A stretch of 38,587 nt of DNA from Opitutia bacterium (GCA_947458705.1 CANHAH010000012.1:1-38587), one strand, 5' to 3'. Counted from the first letter of the stretch, positions 29,101-37,410 are shown. Made by a program: numbers and translations. Notes: generated from the sequence alone by a model not told the origin.

Positions 29101-29918
29101 GGTTGATGTCGACGAGTACCGATAAGGTTCCCAACACCTCGCCGACGGCGGCATCGAGTGGTGCGGATCTTAACGGCGCAGCCGTCCGTAACGCGTGCGA
29201 AATTCTACGTGAACGTTTGCGGCCCGTGGCGCTGCATTTGCTCGGTGTAGACGAGTCGGAGGTGCGGGAGTTGGATTTTGCCGCTGACGCGGTGACGGTC
29301 CGCGGACAGCCGACCCGCAGCGTCTCGTTTGCCGCGGTCTGTCAGCGGGCATATCTCGAGCGGGTGAGTCTCTCGACGACTGGTTTTTATAAGACACCTG
29401 GGATTCACTGGGACTGGGCTAAAGCGGAAGGGCGGCCGTTCCATTATTTTTCTTACGGCGCATCAGTTTCTGAGGTGGAAGTGGATGGCTACACGGGTAT
29501 GCATCGTGTGCGACGCGTGGATATCGTGCATGACGTGGGTGATTCGTTGAATCCGGGGATTGATCGCGGACAGATCGAGGGTGGGTTCGTGCAAGGCATG
29601 GGTTGGCTCACGCGTGAAGAGTTAAAATGGGATGCTCAAGGCCGTTTGCTGACGCATAGCGCGAGCACTTATCAAATCCCCGCGTTCAGTGATGCGCCCG
29701 TGGAGATCAACGTCACGCTATTGCCGATGGCACCGCAGCCGAACACGATTCACGGCAGTAAAGCGGTGGGTGAACCGCCCTTGATGTTGGCTTTCAGCGT
29801 GCGTGAAGCTATCCGCGATGCCGTGGGGAATTTCGGTAAGCCTGGGAGGGAAGTGTTGCTCGCATCGCCGGCGACGGGTGAAGCGATTTTTGCTGCCGTG
29901 CAGGCGCGTTTGAAATAA
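26166..29918 (+). CDS. xdh: Xanthine dehydrogenase, single-chain fusion (2Fe-2S + FAD + molybdopterin domains)
   Basis: One 1250-aa frame: CTGSKQGCAEGDCGACTVA, CGYCTPGFVVSMFEAY, LCGNLCRCTGYRPI, FAD-domain GNIATASPIGDSAPLLL, then Moco domain LRHDSAVGHVTGRALYVDD, GGGFGGKETQ, TAFRGFGGPQGM, GSKAVGEPPLMLAFSVREAI. Confidence 0.95.
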   Translation: MALDFILNGKAMHVEGLAPTTTLLDYLRTHGCTGSKQGCAEGDCGACTVAIVDCDAHGQPAYRAINSCIALLPMFAGREVITVDGLADGAKLHPAQSAMVEHYGSQCGYCTPGFVVSMFEAYNRNDCQTSAKISDQLCGNLCRCTGYRPIRDAALATVAHCGADKFKARLKQPLAVLSELDYAVAGEHFFRPTSLATLFALKAAHPAAQLVAGATEIGVELNKKAQAFPLLISVEAVPELTQIVETPTAWRIGAGATLTNVEEALGAEFPSLQKMLSVYASRQIRNRATLGGNIATASPIGDSAPLLLTFDAALVLTSASGERTVPLQDFFIGYRKTVLRADEVIREIVVPRIASAAGHTRRVDYFKVSKRREMDISIVAGAFLVETDPTGVVQVARLAFGGVAGKPVRALCAEAALLGKTLGEAAEAVSAVLRAEFTPIDDVRGCAEYRRGLIASLWEKFVSGEHSLAQDGALDFTAGAPVPPTDVSRALRHDSAVGHVTGRALYVDDTAQRRSMLEVWPVMAPYARAKIARRDATKARACAGIAAVLLAEDIPGENNVGPVRPDEPMLATDEIQFHNQIVAIVVGDSIRACRAAAALVEVDYVPLPPLLGVRAAIAAGSFHAAPHELVRGDVVAALAAAPHKLEGEFEFGGQEHFYLETQAAWAEAGEDGTILVHSSTQHPSEIQNIVAEVLHVSRHKVVVQSPRMGGGFGGKETQGNGPAAIVALAALKTGRPVRWQLDRDVDMALTGKRHPFWAKYQVGYDSEGRLLSSQVELVADGGWSMDLSQAICDRALFHLDNAYFIPAVRFTGRIAKTNVTSHTAFRGFGGPQGMLVVEEIVACIAGRLGLAPEIVRARNFYHGTGETNTTHYREDIGTNRIQDVWNRVLTEAGFAERRRAITAWNAQSGRVKRGLAVTPVKFGISFTLTHYNQAGALVLIYPDGSIQVNHGGTEMGQGLNAKILGVAMRELGVAAEKVRLMSTSTDKVPNTSPTAASSGADLNGAAVRNACEILRERLRPVALHLLGVDESEVRELDFAADAVTVRGQPTRSVSFAAVCQRAYLERVSLSTTGFYKTPGIHWDWAKAEGRPFHYFSYGASVSEVEVDGYTGMHRVRRVDIVHDVGDSLNPGIDRGQIEGGFVQGMGWLTREELKWDAQGRLLTHSASTYQIPAFSDAPVEINVTLLPMAPQPNTIHGSKAVGEPPLMLAFSVREAIRDAVGNFGKPGREVLLASPATGEAIFAAVQARLK

Positions 29919-29920
29919 CT

Positions 29921-30739
29921 CTAGTCGAGCGCGGGACTGCTTGCGCTCACAGTTGCTGCTGTCGAGGCGATTTGGTCGCGAATTTTTAACATTTGGGCTG
30001 CGATACTCAGAGCGATTTCGTGCGGGTGGTTGCTTCCGAAATCTTCGCCAATCGGACAGAAAAATTCTGCAGCGCGTTCAAGCTTGAGGCCGTGGGCCAC
30101 AAGTTCGCGCCGCAGTACAATCGCTTTGGCGGCGCTGCCGATGGCGCCGAGATAGGGAAAGGTGCGCTCGGCGAGGGCGCGTTGAAGGACAGGGCGATCG
30201 CTGGCATGACCTTTTGTCATGCAGAGAACGAAAGCAGTCGCGGGCAACGTGGGAACTAGATCGGCGGGTTGGGCGTGAACAATGATCTGGAGGTTATGGG
30301 CGCGGGGTAGGCGATGCAGCCAGTCGGCCCGTGGGTCGATCACCGTGACGGTACACGCCAGCGGGAGAAGCACGGGCACCAAAGCCTGAACGACGTGGCC
30401 GGCGCCGAAGATAACTATGGGCCACGGACCGGCGGGTGCGTGGGGCTCGAAGTAGAGTTTGACGGAGCCGCCGCAGGTCATTCCGACGTCGCCTTTTAGG
30501 CTCCAATTGACGAAGCGTGGCGTCGTGGAGGAGGCGGCAAGGAGTTCTTGCGCGAGCACGATGGCTTGCGCTTCGACGCGGCCGCCTCCGACTGTGCCTG
30601 AGAGTAGGCCGGCGGGCGTGACGATCATTTTGGCCCCGGTGTCTTGGGGCGTGCTGCCAAGCGCATTGACCAAAATGACGAGGACAAACGCCGCGGACTC
30701 GCGCTCAAGGACGGCGAGTTGTTCGTAGAACGTCGGCAT
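29921..30739 (-). CDS. xdhC: Xanthine dehydrogenase accessory protein XdhC
   Basis: 272 aa; FVLVILVNALGSTPQDTGAKMIVTPAGLLSGTVGGGRVEAQAI, IVIFGAGHVVQALVPVL, YLGAIGSAAKA; next to xdh. Confidence 0.92.
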   Translation of the reverse strand: MPTFYEQLAVLERESAAFVLVILVNALGSTPQDTGAKMIVTPAGLLSGTVGGGRVEAQAIVLAQELLAASSTTPRFVNWSLKGDVGMTCGGSVKLYFEPHAPAGPWPIVIFGAGHVVQALVPVLLPLACTVTVIDPRADWLHRLPRAHNLQIIVHAQPADLVPTLPATAFVLCMTKGHASDRPVLQRALAERTFPYLGAIGSAAKAIVLRRELVAHGLKLERAAEFFCPIGEDFGSNHPHEIALSIAAQMLKIRDQIASTAATVSASSPALD

Positions 30740-30768
30740 TTTTTAAGCGAAGTAGGCGGCGCGGCACC

Positions 30769-31395
30769 TCAGAGCGGTACTAGGCGGACAGCGCGGATTT
30801 CAAAGGGGACGCCTTCGAGTTGAAAGCCGATGCAGCCTGACTGGGGCGTGGCGCGGGAGATTTTATTTTGGAGGACGCCGTTGACGGTGACGGTGATCTC
30901 GCCGTCGCGGCAGACGATGTCGCAGCTGTTCCAAGCGCCGATAGGTTTTTCGCTATCGGCTGCAGTATGGGGTCGAGCTGGTACTTTGGCAGCGGGATCG
31001 AGGGCTTCGGCGAAGGTGGCGCCGGCCATCGGGATGAGGTCGCCGACGGATTTATGTTTTGTCTGCACTTGGAGGCAGATCGGCCAGGCGCGGTCTTTGG
31101 GGCCTGACGCGATGTGGATCAAGATACCGCTGTTGCCGGGTTTTTCGGTCCAGCGCCACTCGACGTGAAGTGAGTAATTTTTATAAGTTGCGGTGGTCGC
31201 GAGGTAGCAAACCGGTTGGCCGGCAACGGCAAGGGAACCGTCTGCATTGTAATGGCAGACCGCGGTGATGGTGGTGGGCGTGGCGGGGAGGGTGATGAGT
31301 TCCCAGCCGGTGAAGTCGCGCCCATTGAGGAGCTCGGCGGCAGAGATCCGCGGGAGGTAAAGCAGAGTGAACAAAAAAAGTGTGCGTACGATCAC
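30769..31395 (-). CDS. Secreted DUF1080 (3-keto-disaccharide hydrolase-like) protein
   Basis: 208 aa; signal peptide; LLNGRDFTGWELI, YSLHVEWRWTEKPGNSGILIHIA, WPICLQVQTKHKSVGDLIPMAGA, GVLQNKISRATPQSGCIGFQLEGVPFEIRAVRLVPL. Confidence 0.92.
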   Translation of the reverse strand: MIVRTLFLFTLLYLPRISAAELLNGRDFTGWELITLPATPTTITAVCHYNADGSLAVAGQPVCYLATTATYKNYSLHVEWRWTEKPGNSGILIHIASGPKDRAWPICLQVQTKHKSVGDLIPMAGATFAEALDPAAKVPARPHTAADSEKPIGAWNSCDIVCRDGEITVTVNGVLQNKISRATPQSGCIGFQLEGVPFEIRAVRLVPL

Positions 31396-31434
31396 GGGAG
31401 GGTGAAGTTGGGGTGCGGTTGAGGTTATGACCGC

Positions 31435-31902
31435 TTAAGTGGCGGCGTAGGCGGTGAGCAGCCGACCGCGGCCGAGACGTTTGCAGATGCGGGCGAGGGC
31501 GAGTTGGTCGCGGGCTGAGAGGATGGCAAACTCGCGGGTGAGGTTCGCGGCGATTTTGGGAAAAAGCGCGCCAATGAAGCGTCGGCCTTTGAGGGTGAGT
31601 TCGACTTTGATGAAACGCCGGTCACCGGTCTGGCGCGTGCGGGTGACGAGATCGTCGCGCTCGAGATTTTTTACCACTAGGGTGAGATTGCCGCCGCTTT
31701 TTAGAAGCTTACTGGCGAGTTCAGTTTGGAAGAGTGGACCGAGGTGATAGAGGGCTTCGAGGGCACCGAATTGCGTGAGAGTGAGATGGGTAGGCAGAGC
31801 AACATGGGCGCGGTCGGTGACAGAATCCGCGGCGCGCATCAGTTTGAGGTAGGCCTCGAGCGCCATAGCCTCTGCCTTCGAACTTTCGTGCCGCTTGCCC
31901 AT
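31435..31902 (-). CDS. MarR family transcriptional regulator
   Basis: 155 aa; LTQFGALEALYHLGPLFQTELASKLLKSGGNLTLVVKNLERDDLVTRTRQTGDRRFIKVELTLKGRRFI winged-helix. Confidence 0.9.
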   Translation of the reverse strand: MGKRHESSKAEAMALEAYLKLMRAADSVTDRAHVALPTHLTLTQFGALEALYHLGPLFQTELASKLLKSGGNLTLVVKNLERDDLVTRTRQTGDRRFIKVELTLKGRRFIGALFPKIAANLTREFAILSARDQLALARICKRLGRGRLLTAYAAT

Positions 31903-31956
31903 GGTTGTAGGTCGATGAAGAATGCTTCTGGCGGCGCAAAGCGGCGTGGGGTCAGC

Positions 31957-32400
31957 TTAGGTCGCGTCTATCTTGGTGATGCGACCTGTGTGTCGACCTC
32001 CTTCAAACGGAGTGGCGAGCCAGACTTTCACTATATGCAAGGCCTCGGCCTCAGTGACGGTGCGTTGGCCGAGTGAGAGGCAGTTGGCGTCGTTGTGTGA
32101 GCGATTCCAGATGGCAACTTGTTCGTTCCAGCAGAGGCCGCAGCGCACACCTTTAACGCGGTTTGCTACGATGGCTTCGCCGTTGCCGGAGCCGCCGAGG
32201 ACGATGCCACGTTGGACTTCGCCGCGGGCGACGGCTTCGGCGACGGGACGGATGAAATCAGGGTAGTCGCAACTCGCTTCCGAGTGGGTGCCGAGATCTC
32301 GCACAGTATGGCCGGCCTTAAGGAGCATGGCTTTGATGGCTTCTTTGTAGGTGAAGCCGGCGTGGTCGGAACCGATGGCGATAGTGAACTGCTGTGACAT
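31957..32400 (-). CDS. rpiB: Ribose-5-phosphate isomerase B (RpiB/LacAB family)
   Basis: FTIAIGSDHAGFTYKEAIK, DLGTHSEASCDYPDF, GIVLGGSGNGEAIVANRVKGVRCGLCWNE, SHNDANCLSLGQR; start at MSQQ (32400). Confidence 0.93.
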   Translation of the reverse strand: MSQQFTIAIGSDHAGFTYKEAIKAMLLKAGHTVRDLGTHSEASCDYPDFIRPVAEAVARGEVQRGIVLGGSGNGEAIVANRVKGVRCGLCWNEQVAIWNRSHNDANCLSLGQRTVTEAEALHIVKVWLATPFEGGRHTGRITKIDAT

Positions 32401-32562
32401 GGCGGGCTGTGGTGTCGATTTAAGTAAAGTGGCGCGAGGGCGTTGAGCTTGGGTCGTTATTCGATGGTCGCAGAAGGGTCGCAAACAAATTTCCCGCTCC
32501 GGAAGATCAATTTGGTTTGTTCAGGGGATGAATGTGACAGGCCGTCAGGAATTATACTGTTT

Positions 32563-33246
32563 TTAAGTGCCGTCGATCAAGCGCCAGAAAGCGGTGGCAT
32601 CGCTGAGGTCGCGCAGGACGGCGGTGGGGGCGTGCGCGGAAAGCACATCGACACTGTGACTGCCGGTGGCGACGGCGAGAGTCTGAGCACCGATGATACG
32701 TCCGCAGGCGATGTCGTGGGGTGTGTCGCCGATAACCCAAACTCGATCGGGCCTGAAATCGACGCCGGTGTGTTCGCGGGCGCGGCGGAGGGCGTGTGGG
32801 CCGAGGTCGTTACGGTGTTCGCTATCGTCGGCGAAGGCGCCGAAGGGGAAGAAATCCCAGAGGCCGTGGAAACTGAGTTTGGCGCGGGCGCCGCGTTGGA
32901 CGTTGCCGGTAAGGAGGGCTTGGGTGATGTCGGGTCTTGCGGCAGCGGCGGTGAGTAGGGCAGGGACTCCGGGGAGAATGAATGCGCCGGGGTTGGCGAG
33001 TTCACTAGGCAACGTGGCGACGTAGTGGTCGAGGAAACGGGTGAAGTTTTCCTCTGATATGGTAAGATTGTAACGCGTAAAAATCTGGCGCAAGATGTGA
33101 CGGTCGGTTCGGCCCGCGTAGTCGATATCGTCGAGGTTGGCCTGGATACCGTGGAGTTCGCGAAGTGGGGTGCGAAGGGCGCGCATGCCCGCGCCGCCGG
33201 AGGTGAGGAGAGTGCCGTCGATGTCCCAAAGCAGGAGAGTATTCAC
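32563..33246 (-). CDS. HAD family hydrolase (phosphoglycolate phosphatase-like)
   Basis: 227 aa; LLLWDIDGTLLTSGGAGMRAL, GRTDRHI, ALLTGNVQRGARAKL, VWVIGDTPHDIACGR. Confidence 0.9.
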   Translation of the reverse strand: MNTLLLWDIDGTLLTSGGAGMRALRTPLRELHGIQANLDDIDYAGRTDRHILRQIFTRYNLTISEENFTRFLDHYVATLPSELANPGAFILPGVPALLTAAAARPDITQALLTGNVQRGARAKLSFHGLWDFFPFGAFADDSEHRNDLGPHALRRAREHTGVDFRPDRVWVIGDTPHDIACGRIIGAQTLAVATGSHSVDVLSAHAPTAVLRDLSDATAFWRLIDGT

Positions 33247-33317
33247 GCGAAATTAAATGTGCCGAGGTGCGTCACTGAGTTGCGAATCTAAAAGGGAGTG
33301 TTAATATATTTACCAAG

Positions 33318-33758
33318 ATGAATCGTTTTAAAATTGGACTCGTAATGGGAGCTTTATGCTGGGTCATGGCGTTGATGGGATGCGCGACGCCTGAGGCGCG
33401 GATCCAAAAAAATCCGGAGCTCTTTGCGCGCCTTTCTTTGGCGCAGCAAGAGATGATCAAGAAGGGACAGGCGGGCGTGGGCTTTGATCAAGAGATGGTG
33501 AAGCTGGCGCTTGGTGAACCCGACCGCATCGTGGCGCGCACGGATGCAAAGGGCACGACTGAGATTTGGAGTTACATGATCTATGATTCCAACGAAGGTG
33601 TACTCCTGTATCGCGGATATTATCACCGTTATTACGTTTGGGGTGATCCCTTTTATCCTTATTATTTGAGTTACTCGGCGCGGCGGACGCGGGAGCAACT
33701 CAAGGTGGGGTTCGATGCTTCCGGCAAAGTAGCGAGTATCGAGCAGGAGAAGCCCTAA
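33318..33758 (+). CDS. Hypothetical lipoprotein, Tyr-rich C-terminal half
   Basis: 146 aa; lipobox VMALMGCAT; KLALGEPDRIVARTDAKGTTEIWSYMIY region; YRGYYHRYYVWGDPFYPYYLSY. Confidence 0.75.
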   Translation: MNRFKIGLVMGALCWVMALMGCATPEARIQKNPELFARLSLAQQEMIKKGQAGVGFDQEMVKLALGEPDRIVARTDAKGTTEIWSYMIYDSNEGVLLYRGYYHRYYVWGDPFYPYYLSYSARRTREQLKVGFDASGKVASIEQEKP

Positions 33759-33763
33759 GAGGT

Positions 33764-34627
33764 TTAGGTCGTAACGAGACGGCCGTTGGTCTGGCGGACC
33801 TGGACGTCGACTTTAAGCAAGCGAGTGGGTGCCCCCCTATACGTGCCGTTGATGGGTCGGATGTCAGCGTAGTCGCGGCCTACGGCGACTTTTACGTACC
33901 GGTCGTCGGCGGGGCGGTCGTGGGTGGGGTCAAAGGCGGCCCAGCCGAAGCCGGGGACATAGGCTTCGATCCAAGCGTGCGAGGCTTCGATCTCGCGCGG
34001 ACGGCGGGTTGTGTTGAAAAAATACCCGCTTACGTAACGGGCGGGTATGCCGAGGCTGCGACAGAGGCCGAGATGGACGTGGGCAAAATCTTGGCAGACG
34101 CCCATACGGAGTTTGAGGGCCTCGTTGGCGCGGGTGCTTACGCCGGTAGTCTTGGGTTTGTAAGTGAACGTGCGGTAGATGTGGCGACCGAGGCGGCAGA
34201 CCTCGTTCCAGACATCGGCCCGGCCGTCACATAGGGCGTCCTGGGCTTCGCGCCATAGCTCAACTTCAAGCGGCACGTAATGGGAGCTGGTGTAAAACTC
34301 GGCGAACATCTCGCGTTCAGCGGATTGTTCGAGATCGGAAGATGAGACGGAGGGGACGGAGGGGCGGTCGTTGTTGGGTGTGGTCTCGACGAGAGATTCG
34401 GCTTCCACGATCAGCTTGGTGTGACCTTCGACGATGTCGAAGTAATGAATCTTGTTGCCGTAAAAATCGCTGTAATCCTGCGGGATTGCGGTCGGCTCGA
34501 GTCGCAAGTCGAAGGTCACGCACTTTTGGAAGGTGTCATCTATGGGGCATAGACGCACTTCGTTGAAGCTGTCGTGTGCTTTGCCAGCGTAGGTGAAAGA
34601 CGTGCGGTGTAGGATGCTCAGGTGCAT
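33764..34627 (-). CDS. Transglutaminase-like (cysteine protease fold) family protein
   Basis: 287 aa; triad motifs LRMGVCQDFAHVHLGLCRSLGIPARYVSGYF, ASHAWIEAYVPGFGWAAFDPTHDRP. Confidence 0.92.
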   Translation of the reverse strand: MHLSILHRTSFTYAGKAHDSFNEVRLCPIDDTFQKCVTFDLRLEPTAIPQDYSDFYGNKIHYFDIVEGHTKLIVEAESLVETTPNNDRPSVPSVSSSDLEQSAEREMFAEFYTSSHYVPLEVELWREAQDALCDGRADVWNEVCRLGRHIYRTFTYKPKTTGVSTRANEALKLRMGVCQDFAHVHLGLCRSLGIPARYVSGYFFNTTRRPREIEASHAWIEAYVPGFGWAAFDPTHDRPADDRYVKVAVGRDYADIRPINGTYRGAPTRLLKVDVQVRQTNGRLVTT

Positions 34628-34693
34628 GGGCCAAGCGGCGACTTAATCAGGTGCACGGTCGGCCCGGTCGCAAAGGCAATTATTGCGTAGCTA

Positions 34694-35743
34694 CTACTGT
34701 TGTTGCTGTTGCTGCTGTAGCTCGGTGCTCGATTCGGCCGGATAAAACATGGTCGTTTGTACTACTTCTTCGCTGATGATATCTAGTGTGGTCTGCACCT
34801 GTTGGAGGAATTCGTGAAGGCCTTGGTCGATGATTTCGGTAATGCTCAAGGATTGCAGATCGGCAAGCAGACGGCGGGCAGCGCGGGCGGCATCGGATTT
34901 TGGGCGGGCGCCGGTTTCGCTCAAGATTCGGCGGAGAAAATCGTCGATCTGGGCCACGCAGTAGTGGAGCGAGCGGGGAAAGGAATCAGAGAAGATGAGA
35001 AACTCAGCGGCCTTCCAAGGCAGGATGGCGCTGACGTGCGCACGGCGGTAGGCTTCAAGAGCGCTGGCGGAGCGAAGTACTGCTTGCCATTGCGCGGTGT
35101 CGACGGCGCCGCCGACGTCAGAGGCATTGGGGAGTAGGATGTGATATTTGACGTCGAGGATACGCATGGTCTTGTCGGCGCGCTCGATGTATTTGCCGAA
35201 CTGGATGAACTCCCAGCCTTCGCTACGGGAGTAAGTGGCGCTGGTGAGACCTTGGAAAAGATGAGAGGCTTGTTTGATGCGCGCAAAAAATTCGTGGGGG
35301 CCACCCGCCCAGACCTCGGTGGTATTTTGCGATTTAAGGTAAAGATGGAGTTCGTTGATCGTCTCCCACATCTCGGCGGAGATTTGGTCGCGTATCATGC
35401 GGGCGTTTTCACGGGCGGCGAAGACGCACGCGAGGATTGAGCCGGGGTTGCGCAGGTCGAAGGCGAGGAATTCGGTGACCGTGCGGCTGTTGGCGGTTTT
35501 GTAGTGCTCGGCGAATAGTTTTTCTTCGCCCGTGCTTAGTATAATCGAGTCCCAGTGGTCCTTGAGGCTGGCATCGTTAAGGCCTTGAAAATCTAGGAGG
35601 AACTGGAGGTTGACCTCTAGGAGACGTGCTATGTTTTCGGCGCGCTCTATATATCGGCTCATCCAATACAGCGAGTGTGCTACGCGTGAGAGCATCACGT
35701 TGGCCTGTGGTCGTGAGGGCGGGAGTTTAGGTGCGGATGGCAC
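34694..35743 (-). CDS. Alpha-E domain-containing protein (DUF403)
   Basis: 349 aa; MLSRVAHSLYWMSRYIERAENIARLLEVN N-terminus (alternative start 35695); ends in STELQQQQQQQ. Confidence 0.92.
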   Translation of the reverse strand: MPSAPKLPPSRPQANVMLSRVAHSLYWMSRYIERAENIARLLEVNLQFLLDFQGLNDASLKDHWDSIILSTGEEKLFAEHYKTANSRTVTEFLAFDLRNPGSILACVFAARENARMIRDQISAEMWETINELHLYLKSQNTTEVWAGGPHEFFARIKQASHLFQGLTSATYSRSEGWEFIQFGKYIERADKTMRILDVKYHILLPNASDVGGAVDTAQWQAVLRSASALEAYRRAHVSAILPWKAAEFLIFSDSFPRSLHYCVAQIDDFLRRILSETGARPKSDAARAARRLLADLQSLSITEIIDQGLHEFLQQVQTTLDIISEEVVQTTMFYPAESSTELQQQQQQQ

Positions 35744-35775
35744 AGTAAAAATTTATAAGGGTGGACGCGGCGGTT

Positions 35776-37224
35776 TTATTCGTCGCCCTGAAGGACCCAA
35801 GTGTCTTTGGAGCCGCCACCTTGGGATGAATTGACCACTAGCGAGCCCTTGCGGAGGGCTACGCGCGTAAGACCGCCAGGGGTGACAGTAATTTTTTTCC
35901 CGTATAGGATGTAAGGACGCAGATCGATGTGACGGGCTTGGAGTTCGCCTTCGCAGTAGGTGGGTGATCGTGAGAGGGCGATTGGATCTTGAGCGATAAA
36001 GTTGCGGGGGTTGGCGGCGACTTGGGCACGGAAGCTCTCGCACTCGGCTTTAGTGGAGGCTGGGCCGATCAACATACCGTAGCCGCCGGCTTCATTCGCG
36101 GATTTCACGACGAGCTTAGAAATATTTTCGAGGATGTATTTCCGGTTGAGTGGATCGGAGGCGAGGTAGGTGTTTACGTTGGCTAAGATGGGTTCTTCGC
36201 CGAGGTAGTATTTAATAATTTTTGGTACGTAGGCGTAGATAACTTTGTCGTCGGCGACACCGGTCCCAATTGAGTTGGCGAGAGCAACGTGGCCAGCGCG
36301 GGCGGCGCCAACGAGTCCGGGGACTCCGAGCAAGGAGTCGGCGCGGAATACGGTGGGATCGAGGAAGTCATCGTCGATGCGGCGGTAGATGACGTCGACC
36401 TGGACGAGGCCAGCGGTGGTGCGCATGTAGACTTTGGATTCACGTACGACGAGGTCGCGGCCTTCAACAATCGGGATGCCCATCTGCCGGGCGAGGAAAG
36501 TGTGCTCGAAGTAGGCACTGTTGTAGACGCCAGGGGTGAGAAGCACGACGTTGGGTTTATCGGTGCGATCAGGCGCGAGGTAGAGGAGGGATTTGAGGAG
36601 CGAGTCGCCGTACGTCTCGACTGGTCGCACGCCGTAGCTAGAGAAAAGATCAGGAAACGCTCGGCGCATCGCGACGCGGTTCTCGAGCATGTAGGAGGCG
36701 CCGGAGGGACAGCGCAGGTTATCCTCGAGGACGAGGTAGTTACCCGCGTGGTCGCGGATTAGATCGGTGCCGCAGATGTGAACGTAGATGTCGCGCGGGA
36801 CATTGAAGTTCATAAACTCACGGCGAAAATGTTTGGCTCCTAGGATGAGCGCGGCGGGGACGATTTTATCCTTCAGGATTTTTTGGCCGTGATAGAGATC
36901 GTGAAGGAAAAGATTGAGCGCGGTGATGCGCTGGATGAGGCCGGCTTCCAGTTTGGCCCATTCCCGACTTGGAATAATGCGCGGTATGAGGTCGAAGGGG
37001 AAAATACGCTCGGTGCCCTCGGAGTCGTTATAGACGGTGAACGTGACGCCGCGGCGCAGGAACGCGAGGTCCACGGCAGCGCGGCGCTGGTTGAAGTCGG
37101 AAGCGGGTAGCGTGGTAAGACGCTCGGCGAGACGGCGATAATGAGGGCGGACTGTTTTGCCGTTGGGTTCGAACATCTCGTCGAAGAAGGAGTCGACGTC
37201 GTAGGTGGTGCTGATGAGCGACAC
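35776..37224 (-). CDS. Circularly permuted type-2 ATP-grasp family protein (DUF404/DUF407)
   Basis: 482 aa; [93 protein letters not shown]. Confidence 0.93.
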   Translation of the reverse strand: MSLISTTYDVDSFFDEMFEPNGKTVRPHYRRLAERLTTLPASDFNQRRAAVDLAFLRRGVTFTVYNDSEGTERIFPFDLIPRIIPSREWAKLEAGLIQRITALNLFLHDLYHGQKILKDKIVPAALILGAKHFRREFMNFNVPRDIYVHICGTDLIRDHAGNYLVLEDNLRCPSGASYMLENRVAMRRAFPDLFSSYGVRPVETYGDSLLKSLLYLAPDRTDKPNVVLLTPGVYNSAYFEHTFLARQMGIPIVEGRDLVVRESKVYMRTTAGLVQVDVIYRRIDDDFLDPTVFRADSLLGVPGLVGAARAGHVALANSIGTGVADDKVIYAYVPKIIKYYLGEEPILANVNTYLASDPLNRKYILENISKLVVKSANEAGGYGMLIGPASTKAECESFRAQVAANPRNFIAQDPIALSRSPTYCEGELQARHIDLRPYILYGKKITVTPGGLTRVALRKGSLVVNSSQGGGSKDTWVLQGDE

Positions 37225-37333
37225 GTGGAAGGGTTTGGGTTGCTGGTAGCCCCTTTAGCAGGTCCTTTGCCAGTCGAGCTGCGTCGGCTTCGTCCCAACC
37301 ATTTGGCCGCAAGAGCATGTGGGTATATATGAA

Positions 37334-37361
37334 AAATCCCCGACGCTTAGGGCGGGGATTT
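37334..37361 (-). terminator. Rho-independent terminator for lpd
   Basis: 9-bp perfect stem aaatccccg (37334-37342) / cggggattt (37353-37361), 10-nt loop; on the minus strand the stem runs into ...ggggatttttc (short T run), downstream of the lpd stop at 37411. Confidence 0.7.
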
Positions 37362-37410
37362 CGGCGGATTCACCGCGTATTGAACGGTGTCCGGAAGGGG
37401 TTGTGGCGAT

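Noticed and set aside
31435-31902. MarR regulator as a HucR-like urate sensor for the purine cluster
   Set aside because: The protein contains no Trp and lacks the extra N-terminal helix I associate with HucR urate binding; proximity alone is not enough.
32481-32521. Imperfect caaacaaatt / aatttggtttg inverted repeat between rpiB and the HAD gene
   Set aside because: Contains a bulge and a long loop; could be an operator or a weak hairpin but is within chance expectation.
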